The notes beneath the pieces were generated by a model. The model saw only the letters and a program-made list of their open reading frames with translations, did no database searches and was not told the origin of the DNA. The translations under genes and the position numbers were made by a program. A stretch of 64,000 bases of DNA from Euborellia annulipes (taxonomy: Eukaryota > Arthropoda > Insecta > Dermaptera > Anisolabididae), in contig JAKCPI010011536.1 of NCBI GenBank assembly GCA_023213315.1, positions 23,584-87,583 on the forward strand, in the 5' to 3' direction. This document shows positions 55,263 through 64,000 of the stretch, one piece after another (the stretch's first letter is position 1; every line of letters begins with the position of its first letter).

Positions 55263-56523
55263 AATAGAGCAATATTTCATAAAGAAGATAATAGGAAATT
55301 TCCTGATTAATTTTTCAAATACAAAACAAATTAAAAAAAAAATTCTTGCAGGTATGATTGAAATTTTATTTTTTGTTTTACATTAGGGTATAAAAATAAT
55401 TAAATTTGAATAATTTTGCTTGAACTTTAATTTGTGTATCTATAATAATATTTAACTTTAATAAAAGTAAGGTGTCCGTTTAAAGGCCACGAAAATTTTA
55501 GCCACCTGGGTTAGCACTATCTGTGTCCGACCCCTTCAATAGTTTGTAAGAGAGATCTAACCCTCCTAATTACAATGCTCAGTCCACCGATGCATATAAA
55601 ATTTTATAAATTTTTTATAAGTTAAAAGAAAAAAAATATTTTAAATAAAAAATTTTGTAATTTTAATAATGAAATACAGTATATTATAGTCAACCTATAT
55701 AATAGCTATATGAATAATGAAATTAAAAAAAAAAGAATATTTGAATAATTATGAAAGTTTTAACAACGGAATTGAGATTTTTTTTTGTTAAAAGTCACTC
55801 TTAAAAAAAACGAGAATAAGTTAGATTGGATTAATTAAATTGTCCCCAACGAAGATCTGAATTTTGGGCTTTCAAAAAGTTTGAAAGTCTCCTAAAGGAG
55901 TTAATTTTTTTTTTAAGAGATAGAGAAAGATAGTAACTTCTTGAATTACAATAAAAAAAATGTAAAAACAAAAAAAAAATATATTATATAGATATTTCTA
56001 GGTAATTTTTAATTCAAATATAAAAGAAAATTTTGCGCATGCGCATATTCCACTTTTGAGTAGTAGGCCTATTTCGATACGACTGCTTTCCAATAAGAGT
56101 GTCTCATTTATTTAGAGTTGGGGTAAGGATTCTATTGTTAACGGTAATTATATTACTCGAAACCCAGATTCCACCCAATTTATATATAAAGATTGCCTCT
56201 GATGTCAAAATGATTTTAAAAAAATTCAACTTGCTTAAAGATTTTTGACGTTACACCTGGCATCGTTAATTTTATATTAATTTTAATTTCCAAATTTTAA
56301 TTTATTAAATGATGATTTAATTAATTATAAATAGTTCCCTAATTAATAACTTGGTAGGTCATTTATATGTAAATAATTTTATAGATTTCTTCTCATTTGT
56401 TTTAAATATTTTAAAAATTAAAATTTTTTGTTTTCTACATAGGTAGTAAAAAGATTGGCTTAAAAAAGGAGAGGGTTGCAATCAAGGGTGGTTCCAGAGG
56501 AGTTTTTCGGAAGAGAGGGGGGA
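55263..56523. other. AT-rich stretch, no gene seen
   Basis: AT-rich. TTGCGCATGCGCATATTCC at 56033-56051 has an NRF1-like palindrome but lies outside any CpG island. ATCAAGGGTGGTTCCAGAGG at 56481 looks like a lone transposon end. No gene. Confidence 0.4.
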
Positions 56524-56617
56524 TAACTGGTGTGACTGATCGCACAGCACCCAACTTTTTCTTACTTTCGGTAATTTAAAGTTACATTCTGTACTTGTTT
56601 ACCAGATTTTTTGTGTC
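56524..56617 (-). repeat. R1 3'-terminal hairpin fragment
   Basis: AACTGGTGTGACTGATCGCA ... TTACCAGATTTTTTGTGTCG: the R1 3' hairpin in reverse with several substitutions. Confidence 0.65.
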
Positions 56618-57533
56618 GAATTGGATTTGAACACACACCCAACAGAGCATTTGGACGGACCCCTCTTGTATCCGCCCTTGGCTGCAACCCCATCAATAGA
56701 AATTTAAAGCTATTTACAATTTATTTACTTGACTTCAAATATTCTTTAACGTAAGTTCAGGAATATTTGTAAATAGATGTAATGATTTCATTCATCTTGA
56801 ATTAGCTTCTAGATATAGATCTATTTATTATAACAAAAGTAAATAAATACGTTTTGAAAAAATAACACCCCTATACTAATATCGTGTTTTTAAGTATTAA
56901 TATTTACCCTGCTTGGTGCCCGGCGACTTTTTATATAAATTAATATAAAAAATTATTCTTAAAAAATTTATCAGCTAATAAAATTCATATAAAATTTAAT
57001 TTTTTTTTTCTCTTTATTTATATATTATGCAAAAGAGGGAGAAAAAAATAAAATAAATGGGAAGTTTTTTTTTTTTTTTTTTATTTATTTAAATTTTTTT
57101 CTCCCAAGATATATTTTAATAGCTTCTTTGTTTTCTCTTATTTTTTTTCCTGCCTTAATTTTTTTCCTTAGTCTTTGATTTTTTCGTTAGAGATTTGAAT
57201 CTTTATATTGAAAATCTTCTTTTACACTTAAAAAAGATAAATATATATTTTTTATTAGATTTTTATCAAAATCCACAATGCTCGAATCTCAGTTAGGTCA
57301 GGAATTCGGCTCCCGCGCATTATAAAAATAAAGGGAACATAAATTTATTTAAGATTAAAGGTCAAAACGTTTATGGATTGATAAAAGTCACATAACATTC
57401 AAGAGAAAGGGCTTTTGTTTTAAATTTTAATATTTAATAAAATATCAAAAAAAAATTATAAATCTAATGATAAAATAATTTCTAAATTATTGATATTATT
57501 AATGTCATTTTTACGTATAATGAAGGGATGATA
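56618..57533. other. AT-rich stretch, no gene seen
   Basis: AT-rich with pyrimidine-rich tracts near 57100-57190. GGACGGACCCCTCTTGTATC at 56653 followed by CCGCCCTTGG may pair with the end noted near 56481 as a decayed TIR element, but this is too weak to call. Confidence 0.4.
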
Positions 57534-57541
57534 CCCTAGAT

Positions 57542-58188
57542 CAGGGATGGCGAACCTTTTTGAGACGTGGGTCAAATTTCGTTCTTAATTTTTTTAGTAC
57601 TAGCCTGTGCCTCGTGGGTCACTACGTTTTGAGGTCCCCTGAATCCAAAAAAGTGGTTTTCACGACATGGTATGTCTGTGAACAAAATATCTCAGGAAGT
57701 AAAAGAGCTTGAACTTTTAAAAATAAAGTTAAGCAACCGCCCTCCCCCCCCCCAAAGGGTGAAAATAAGCTTTTAAATAAAATCGTCCAAAGAGTACTAG
57801 TACTTTATTGATGTACATTTTCAGTTTTTTTCGATTTGCTCAAAATTCGCTTAAACGATTTTGATTAAAATTCAAAAATCAACTATTTTTTAGATGCTCT
57901 TTAAAAAGTATATCAGTGAAATTTTTCGTGAAAATTGTTTGAAGTACACCTTACTGATGTGGAAGCATTCATAGCTCAGCGCCATCTGTGTCGCGTGGTC
58001 AAGATCTGGTGTGACCAGCACGTTGCACAACTTTCTCTTACAGAAGGCTAAGAGAAAGTTGTGTGCTCTGCGCCAGTCACACCAGATTTTTTTTTAAAAG
58101 AAGCATCTTTAAAATTGGCTTAGCGGTTCACTTAAAAAACTTGGGTGGGCTAGTGCCTGACCCACGGGTCATAGGTTCGCTATCACTG
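57542..58188. mobile_element. hAT-like element (CAGGGATGGCGAACC family) containing R1
   Basis: TIRs CAGGGATGGCGAACC and GGTTCGCTATCACTG, with GACGTGGGTCA and TGACCCACGGGTCA just inside. Flanks CCCTAGAT (57534-57541) and CCCTTGAT (58189-58196) match at 7 of 8. Nearly all the interior is an R1 copy inserted between the two ends. Confidence 0.88.
57621..58095 (+). repeat. R1 dispersed repeat inside the hAT element
   Basis: From ACGTTTTGAGGTCCCCTGAA through GTCTGTGAACAAAATATCTC, AGTACTAGTACTTTATTGAT, GAAGTACACCTTACTG and the 3' hairpin (58006-58087). It lacks the 5' hairpin and the X-box part. A C11 run is near 57743. Confidence 0.8.
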
Positions 58189-58224
58189 CCCTTGATCCTC
58201 TAAAAAAATTTTTGTCTTTTTTTT

Positions 58225-58800
58225 ACTTTTTCTTATCTACGAAGTAGAGAAAGTATGTATTGTAATCGTAAAAAATTCAATTTCGATATTTTGCTGATTC
58301 TCAACGTTTTAGACCTCTCTGATGTGAGTGAAAAAATACCATTTTTGGAATTATGTTTGTGGGTGAACACGATAACTTAGAAACGCAAGTAGCCATTCAA
58401 TGAAATTTTATATACAGTAAGCTATACTTCTTACCCAAAGATTTGTATCAACTTTGGGAATAAATACATCAACGAGAAATGTACTTTACTTATTTTTTTG
58501 ACAAGTTATGATAAATCAGACGCGTACAGAGAGGAGGACGGAGGGGGCGGTCCGCCCCAGGCCCCGAGCCGGTATACGCCCTCAAATATGAAAACATTTG
58601 GGTACTTATATACATAGTTATGTACAAAATATAAGTATATAGGCCCTCTCATCTAGTGATGCCCCAGGCCCCAAACTGTGTCGGTACGCCCCTAGATAAA
58701 TTACACTATTTTCTTTCTCGTTTTTTCCAAAACTGGACACTTTTTGAGACAATCAACGAAGTGTGAGGGAACAAGAGATTTAAAAAATCATCTTGGTTAG
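58225..58800 (+). repeat. R1b repeat, with MITE insertion
   Basis: 5' hairpin ACTTTTTCTTATCTACGAAG / GTAGAGAAAGTA, then AATCGTAAAAAATTCAATTT, GTGGGTGAACACGATAACTT, TTTGGGAATAAATACATC, GTACTTTACTTATTT, GATAAAT, MITE, GATAAATTACACTATTTTC and CAATCAACGAAG. Best-preserved R1b 5' end in the window. Confidence 0.75.
58517..58694. mobile_element. hAT-like MITE inserted in R1b
   Basis: Ends CAGACGCGTAC and GTACGCCCCTA; interior GGGGGCGGTCCGCCCCAGG and GCCCCGAGCCGG. Flanking duplications GATAAAT (58510-58516, 58695-58701). The R1b copies at 40440 and 44572 show the uninterrupted site (GATAAATTACTCTATTTT at 40670). Confidence 0.85.
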
Positions 58801-59411
58801 AAAATATTAATAAATAATGATATAGGAAATAAAATACGTACTATTCATAAAGTCAGACAGGCAGTCTATGATTATGCCAGACAGCAGCATGCATGCAAAA
58901 GGTTAAATTATTTTTTGTAATTAACTTTTTTGTTTGAATTTATTGTAATTAAAAAAAAAATTAAAGGAAATATATATACATAAGAATTTATATAAGATAA
59001 AAATCTCAATCATTTTCTCTTTAGAATCTCTAATTTAATTAAACACACTTAAAAAGAAAAAAAAATTGTCTATTAAATAATTAAACTCGAATATGGAAAA
59101 TATAAATATTAATGAATCTACCTTTAAATATAATTATATCAACTCACTTAAAAGCTTTAAAGTAAATATTCTAAAAATACCATTTATGTATGTTTAATTT
59201 TAATAATTTTACTATTAAAATGAAGATATTTATCTGGTGTCTTTTTTTTTCGTCTTGTTTATATTTAATTTATTAACTTCTCTATTAAATTTTGTTACAG
59301 ATTTTTTATATAAATTTTTTTTTTTATTTTATTAATTAAAATCGAGTCCAAATTTCACTATTCGGATAGAATACAAAGATTTTATGTCAAAGGCAGTATT
59401 TTTTTTTCATT
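58801..59411. other. AT-rich stretch, no gene seen
   Basis: AT-rich; GGCAGTCTATGATTATGCCA at 58859 and CAGCAGCATGCATGC are the only GC-richer words. Nothing supported. Confidence 0.5.
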
Positions 59412-59500
59412 TAGGTCTTTATTGGCATCTGAGGCCATTTAGACACCGTCCTTTAATTCAATGATAGCCAATTCAATTGAATTAATTTTTGTCGCTTGGA
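59412..59500 (-). mobile_element. SINE-B 3' part
   Basis: TTAGGTCTTTATTGGCATCT, GAGGCCATTTAGACACCGTC, AATGATAGCCAATTCAATTG: the SINE-B tail and body in reverse. Head lost. Confidence 0.65.
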
Positions 59501-59734
59501 ACGTATTAATAAAAAAAAAAAATGATGAGATCTTTAATTAAAAGGTAAACCGAATTCCCCCACCTCCCCGGATAAAATAAGCTGAGTTTTTAAATCATCA
59601 TAGAAATTAGAATTTGTGCTTTCGTGGTTCTTTTTAAAAACGAATTTATGCAACCTAAAAAGAGAAAAAACGACTTTTCTGACCAATTTTATAAGCTTTA
59701 TTTTTTATTAACTATCAGAATGAGGGGCATAAAG

Positions 59735-59938
59735 AGGCGTACCGAGGGAGGGAGTTCGCTTCAGGCCCCGAGCCGGCACAGGCCTCCAAATATTTGTCTT
59801 TGAGAGGCCCCGGGGCCCTCGGGGTTCAGGGATATACGGTATTTTAAAAATATTTTTGTATATGGAGGAGGGGGATATTTAAAAATGAGTTTGCCCCCTC
59901 CCCCCCCCCAAAAAAAAAGTTGAAATGACGCCACTGCT
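59735..59938. mobile_element. mosaic of two hAT-like MITE ends
   Basis: The left part GGCGTACCGAGGGAGG with GGCCCCGAGCCGGCACAGG resembles 58517-58694. The right part GTTGAAATGACGCCACTG is the terminus of the 29861/52617 family. The 62-residue minus-strand frame is not a gene. No matching duplications; probably one MITE beside the remnant of another. Confidence 0.5.
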
Positions 59939-60529
59939 AGCCAAATCACTAATAATTAATATATTTATAATATTAATAATATCTCATGCACTGTATTTTT
60001 TTTATTGTATTACAGGCCTACATCGAGCTCCTACCAGACTAGAAGAATAATATCATAAGCATAGGAGATTACGGAATTCCCTCCTTCTAATCTTTGGAGG
60101 CAACGAACTTAAAAAAAAAGGAGAGGATGATAAGATGAGACTCCATTTCTACTCAATACCTATTGAAATTGTATTTCTCTAAAAGGGTTATTTTCACATT
60201 GAAAGCAAAGAGGTCTCTTTTCAGTTAAAAAATTCAAAATTATTTCTAATTCTAGATTAAATAAATATATAAATTGTAAATTGTAGAGATAGCTATTATT
60301 GATAAAAAATTACCGACAATTAATATCTTATTCATAACTAAATAAGGAATATTTAATATAAAATCTTTCTCAAGAGAGCATGATTTTTTGTGCTTTAATT
60401 AAACAGACTTACAAAGTAGATAGACATGAAAATAAACTTAATTAAGCGTGTACTATTAAGAAAATAATAAATCATATTCAATGAACGGAATAAAAACCAT
60501 TGAATTTTTTTACTTTTTTTTGTATATAT
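59939..60529 (+). other. AT-rich DNA with a possible terminal exon at 60016
   Basis: CTGTATTTTTTTTATTGTATTACAG (shown as CTGTATTTTTTTTATTG then TATTACAG) is a good acceptor. The following bases 60016-60042 read GCC TAC ATC GAG CTC CTA CCA GAC TAG (AYIELLPD, stop) in one phase; the other two phases also stay open for some codons. AATAAATAT near 60258 could be a poly-A signal. Without an upstream exon this is only a candidate. Confidence 0.25.
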
Positions 60530-60740
60530 AATGTAATAATATAAGAACGAGTGGCGGATGTTGTTTAATTTACAATCCCGGGCTAATTGGCAGGTAAACG
60601 AGAGACGAGCAACGAACGGCGCACAGGGGAATTCAGCTGAGTTAAATTGGTACTTGATGAGTACTTGACCAGATTCAACACCGTTTAATTAAATACCTAA
60701 TCTAATTGCGTTATTTATGAGAAGTCGTTTCTTGAAAATG
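60530..60740. other. unique, less AT-rich patch with homeodomain-like words
   Basis: GAGTGGCGGATGTTGTTTAA, CCCGGGCTAATTGGCAGG, GAACGGCGCACAGGGG, two ACTTGA words 10 bp apart (60653, 60663) and TTTAATTAAATACC. Not a repeat in this window and not coding in any frame. It may be a conserved enhancer-type element; unproven. Confidence 0.3.
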
Positions 60741-61186
60741 TTTCTTTGTTAATTAACAAATTATCAGAAAAAAAAATCGTCATTCAACCACCATATTTTA
60801 GAATTTTTCAACCCTTAAAATAAAAAATAAATAATAAGCAAATGTGTTTAATAAAATTATAAGCTGTATGAAATAAAATTTCTGTTAGAAAAAAGAATAT
60901 TTAAAAGTCATCTATTAATAATTTTTTTAAATAAACATCATTCCCTTTTTTCCTACTCTTACTTGTTAGTAACATATGTAAAATACTTAATTGACAATTA
61001 ATTTAATTTTCAAAAGGTTCTTTTTATTGAGGACAAACTAGGTTTAATAATAGTTATTCTGTTTATTATCATTTTTTAAGTCATTAAAAAAAAATCCTAT
61101 AAGTGGGTGGATTGACTGGTAATGTGGGGTGAGTTAATTATACAGCAACGAGATAGCTCCAACCATCGTCAGTATATAAATAATAA
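60741..61186. other. AT-rich stretch, no gene seen
   Basis: Ordinary AT-rich DNA with no supported feature. Confidence 0.5.
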
Positions 61187-61490
61187 TAATTGATTTTTGA
61201 ATTTTAATCAAAATCGTTAAGAAACTCGAAAAAATCTGAGAGTCCATCAGTAAAGTACTAGTATTTTTTGGCCGATTTTGTTCAAAAGCTTCTTGTCACG
61301 TCCCAGGGGGGTGACTAACTTATATATTAAATTTCATCTTCCTAGCTCTTTTAGTTCTTGAGATATTACTTTTTTGTTAACCGACAGATAATGTTGCGAA
61401 AACCACTTTTTCGGACTCTCAAAACGGGTATATCCATAAAAATCTCGACTAATATATACTGTATATACATATATAGGTAAGAGAAAGTAA
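61187..61490 (-). repeat. R1 dispersed repeat, 5' half
   Basis: Reverse copy: TTGATTTTTGAATTTTAATC, AAAGTACTAGTATTTTTTGG, CCCAGGGGGGTGACTAAC, TTCATCTTCCTAGCTCTTTT, GCGAAAACCACTTTTTCGGA, AAATCTCGACTAATATATAC, GGTAAGAGAAAGTAAAAA. The 3' half is missing. Confidence 0.8.
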
Positions 61491-62139
61491 AAATCTATTT
61501 ATTTCATTAATTTGTATCAAATAAATGAATAAATATTAAAGGAAATTATGTGAATACTTTTTTTAACAATTAAACCATCTTAAATCCAACTTATATTAAA
61601 GAGGTTCTTCTTATTCTTTTTGAATTCTGACTGTAAATACAGCAATAAAATAAAATAAAATATTTCTAACAATATTTGAATAAACAAGTATTTAAAATGC
61701 CCGTTTTCGAAATTTATGGCATCGTTCTTTTAGTTTTACCAGCTTCTTGTTAAATGCTAAACGTCCCATGCTAATCTTAGTTAATGAAGAAGAAGGATTA
61801 CAACTAAATCCTCTTGTTTCAAAATATATTGGCGGCTTTTTATCCTAACAGCAAGAGCTTTTCTTTTGGTTGCAATTTAAAGAATATAAAATTTGTAAAA
61901 AAACGCTTGCCTCCTGTTTAAGGTATAGTAAGTAGACCTCAAAGAAAGGCTCTTTCTAGAATTCTAGAATATCTAGAATAAAGAAATTTCTCATCTGATA
62001 ATAAATTATTAAATTTTTTTTAATGTAATATAGGCCTATTTAATTATTTAGTCTTATCCTTTCTTCTGAAGAGAAAAAACAGGAGCCGAGGAAGGACAAG
62101 CCAGAATATAACATCGTTATAACATTAAAAAAAAAGAAG
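61491..62139. other. AT-rich stretch, no gene seen
   Basis: AT-rich. Short TCTAGAAT repeats near 61955-61978. No frame or RNA gene. Confidence 0.5.
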
Positions 62140-62147
62140 GCCCTGGG

Positions 62148-62206
62148 CATGGGCGTAACTAGAGAATTTGGCTGAAGGCCCCCCGGCACCCCTAGTTACG
62201 CCCATG
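62148..62206. mobile_element. very short hAT-like MITE (59 bp)
   Basis: TIRs CATGGGCGTAACTAG and CTAGTTACGCCCATG are perfect 15-bp inverted repeats with only 29 bp between them. Flanks GCCCTGGG (62140-62147) and GCTCTGGG (62207-62214) match at 7 of 8, fitting hAT. Confidence 0.8.
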
Positions 62207-62214
62207 GCTCTGGG

Positions 62215-62545
62215 ATATTATTAAATTAATTTACGAATTTCAAACTTGTAAATAGAAAAAATTATGTATCCACGAGAGTCGAACCCTCAAACTCCTAGTA
62301 CCTACTTGAGTGTCGTAAAATGTTAAAAGTTGAATGTAAAAAGATTTTATTGCTATTCATTTGAAAATCATTTGATTTTGATCTGAAATTTAAAGTAATT
62401 AGGTATGGAGTCTTTTTTTTAGAAAATAAAGATTGATAAAGACATAGCTACACTACCAAATCAAGTTGACTTTCTGACAACTATTTTTGTGTGTATTGTT
62501 GCTATTTTTATTTTGTAAAAAAAAAAATAATTTATTGTAATAAAA
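62215..62545. other. AT-rich stretch, no gene seen
   Basis: AT-rich. ATCCACGAGAGTCGAACCCT at 62268 contains a reversed B-box-like word but no A box, so no tRNA or SINE is called. Confidence 0.45.
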
Positions 62546-62591
62546 TTGTTTGACTGATGATAAGTGCGATCAGCACTCGAAACGTCAACAA
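62546..62591 (+). ncRNA. hammerhead-like motif (copy n), plus strand, CTGATGA core
   Basis: Stem I TTGTT (62546-62550) with AACAA (62587-62591), three bases apart from the core. Core CTGATGA exact (62554-62560). Stem II AGTGC/GCACT with loop GATCA, unique among the copies. GAAAC (62579-62583) and GTC (62584-62586). There are two extra bases before stem II and one after, so the fold is looser than in copy a or o. Confidence 0.6.
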
Positions 62592-63103
62592 AATATAATT
62601 ATTTTATTTTTCATCATACCTCATATCCTCATTTTATAATAAACCAGTCATTAAGAAAGGATTAATTTTTTTAGGAATTTTATATTAGCGAGTGGAAAAG
62701 AACAATTAACCTTTTTAGTAAGAAATTTTAAAGTATTTTGCTTTCAATTTAATAAATTTAAATAAAAATTGGGTTCCAATACACATTTTGTTAAGAGGCT
62801 TGAGCAGATTAAAAAAAAAAAAATGAGAATCACTTTTATAGAGGCGGAGGAGTGGTGGAGGTGGAGGGGGAACCACTAGATTCCTCTCCCTCAAAATGCT
62901 TTATATCAACTAAGAATACATTATATTTATATTTAATTTATGGGTTTTAAATACTTTGGGTATTTTTTTTAATGGATATAATAAATAAGGCATTCCACAT
63001 CAAAATTTGACTCTACTGAAATTTTTTGAATGATTGATGATAAAATGATAAAAGCCGAAGAAAAGTTGCTATTGATATTACCGGATGGAAGAGACCAAGT
63101 ACA
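62592..63103. other. AT-rich stretch, no gene seen
   Basis: AT-rich, with a GGAGGAGTGGTGGAGGTGGA patch at about 62845. ATTATTTTATTTTTCATCAT after the hammerhead is the probable rest of that retroelement. No gene. Confidence 0.45.
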
Positions 63104-63145
63104 GGTACAGCAAATAAAGAGAGCCTTTGGATGCCAAATGCCGAA

Positions 63146-63191
63146 AAGGAGACGTTTCGGACAAAATTTTATTTGTCCATCCTCAGTCCTT
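63146..63191 (-). ncRNA. hammerhead-like motif (copy o), all stems paired
   Basis: Minus strand: stem I AAGGA (63191-63187) with TCCTT (63150-63146), 5 of 5. Core CTGAGGA (63186-63180), extra T, stem II GGACAAA/TTTGTCC, 7 of 7, with a 6-nt loop. GAAAC (63158-63154), GTC (63153-63151). Predicted cleavage between 63151 and 63150. Together with copy a this is the best candidate for activity. Confidence 0.75.
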
Positions 63192-63342
63192 GTAGGCTTA
63201 TAAATTAATTAGGCACAAAGTTGTCATTGTAGTTGCGGCACAAGGATATTTTTTAAAAACGGGCGAGTGTATTAGATATTAGAGAATCTTTTGTGCCGCA
63301 ACAACAATGACAACTTTGTGCCTAATTAAATTATAAGCCTAC

Positions 63343-63388
63343 AAGGACTGAGGATGAACAAATAAAATTTTGTCCGAAACGTCTTCTT
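63343..63388 (+). ncRNA. hammerhead-like motif (copy p), partner of copy o
   Basis: Plus strand: AAGGA / CTGAGGA / T / GAACAAA-loop-TTTGTCC / GAAAC / GTC / TTCTT. Two substitutions from copy o: one in stem II (G to A) and one in stem I that leaves a G-T pair. Confidence 0.65.
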
Positions 63389-63592
63389 TTTGGCATTTCG
63401 CATCCAAAGGCTCCTTTATTTGCTGCACCCTTTAAAAAAAAAAAAATCAAATCGTGATTTTTTTCATTATCAAAAATTTCGCAAAAATACTTAACATAAA
63501 ACGATTCCTCGTCTTTCTACACAAAATAGTCCTCTAGAACCGCCCCTATTTCGACCCGCATGAATATATATAAATTTGGATTCCTTTTGTTT

Positions 63593-63655
63593 GACTTTTT
63601 TCGGCATCGGAGGCCATTTAGATCCTGTCCCTATTTTGTTTCAGGCCACTTTTCA
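63593..63655 (-). mobile_element. SINE-B tail
   Basis: TTTTTTCGGCATCGGAGGCC, ATTTAGATCCTGTCCCTATT: the SINE-B 3' end in reverse. Confidence 0.6.
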
Positions 63656-64000
63656 ATCCACTCTGTTATAATTGAATTTTTCTGAATAAAAATGCTATTT
63701 GTTTTCCTACAAAATATTTAAATTGAGTTTAATCTTAAAGATAATCTTTTGTTGTTGTCATTTTGGTGTAATTCCGGAAGTCCAAACAAATGGAGACGTT
63801 TAGTGTCAAATTTATTTATTATCTCATTATAACATCGTAAAATTAGACCAAAATAAAAAAAAAACTCATAAAATTTTCGGTTGGCAATTGACTGGCGAGA
63901 CGACCCTTCATAAGCGTGTTACTCGGGACCACCCATCATCCTGGATAGATTAACTTTAAAGATACTTCTGCTTGAGTGCAGAAAACTGCTCTCTTAGTTT
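63656..64000. other. AT-rich stretch, no gene seen
   Basis: AT-rich until about 63880, then GGCGAGACGACCCTTCATAA and TACTCGGGACCACCCATCAT, a GC-richer end that may belong to a feature outside the window. Nothing assigned. Confidence 0.4.

Larger units (their letters stand above)
63104..63429. mobile_element. fold-back element with a well-formed hammerhead in each arm
   Basis: Arms of about 140 bp (63104-63246 and 63289-63429) are near-perfect complements. They contain GCAAATAAAG, GCCTTTGGATGCCAAATG, the ribozyme block, TTGTAGGCTTATAA and CACAAAGTTGTCATTGT. The loop is about 42 bp. No reverse transcriptase frame. Confidence 0.8.

Noticed and set aside
56033..56051. NRF1-type palindrome GCGCATGCGC as a second promoter
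   Set aside because: Isolated in AT-rich DNA with no CpG island, GC box or exon nearby.
62268..62290. Reversed B-box-like word AGTCGAACCCT
   Set aside because: No A box or tRNA-like arms on either side.

Overview
The window reads as a piece of an animal nuclear genome, most likely an arthropod or another invertebrate. It is very AT-rich and full of homopolymers and microsatellites. There are no long open reading frames, no operons and no bacterial signals. Nearly every recognisable structure is a mobile element or its remains: tRNA- and 5S-derived SINEs, hAT-like elements with 8-bp target duplications, a Helitron, a pogo-like MITE, other terminal-inverted-repeat (TIR) elements, and many hammerhead-ribozyme-like motifs of the sort known from Penelope-like elements and retrozymes. 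The organism call is an inference from this repeat mix; no gene names the species.

Layout. 0-9.3 kb: hammerhead motifs, TIR elements, and the first copies of an unnamed dispersed repeat called R1 here. 10.5-11.1 kb: two SINEs. 11.15-14.7 kb: a TIR element (E1) split by a 2,853-bp Helitron that holds a 126-bp tandem array. 16.7-22.5 kb: a hAT MITE, a pogo-like MITE and a SINE with a 51-bp templated insert. 24.7-25.0 kb: the best candidate for a real gene, a CpG-rich promoter-like island with a spliced two-exon coding start on the minus strand. 27.4-28.9 kb: two full-length R1 copies in tandem. 29.9-31.6 kb: a hAT MITE and a TIR element. 35.0-39.7 kb: a fold-back with paired hammerheads, more hammerheads and a hAT MITE. 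40.4-45.6 kb: a dense nest of elements (hAT, SINE in SINE, R1, hAT MITE, Helitron end, fold-back with two SINEs). 46.1-50.2 kb: a TTAA-flanked element, hammerheads and the second E1 copy, which preserves the empty site of the Helitron. 52-59.9 kb: an inverted SINE pair, R1 and hAT nests. 60-64 kb: a possible terminal exon and a fold-back whose arms each carry a well-formed hammerhead.

The most interesting system is the hammerhead set. About fifteen motifs share the core CTGANGA ... GAAAC GTC. Their stem II sequences differ completely between copies, yet in most copies stay complementary, and the best copies also have a complementary stem I. That covariation is what a selected self-cleaving RNA predicts. 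No reverse transcriptase is encoded here, so these copies would be non-autonomous.

The second line of interest is insertion history that can be read directly from paired copies: Helitron into E1, hAT MITEs into R1, SINE into SINE, each with an empty-site paralogue or matching target duplications inside this window. Three hAT-like elements have interiors turned into pure homopolymer blocks, which looks like a sequence-consensus fault. Coordinates of repeat edges are read by eye and can be off by a few bases where no target duplication fixes them.
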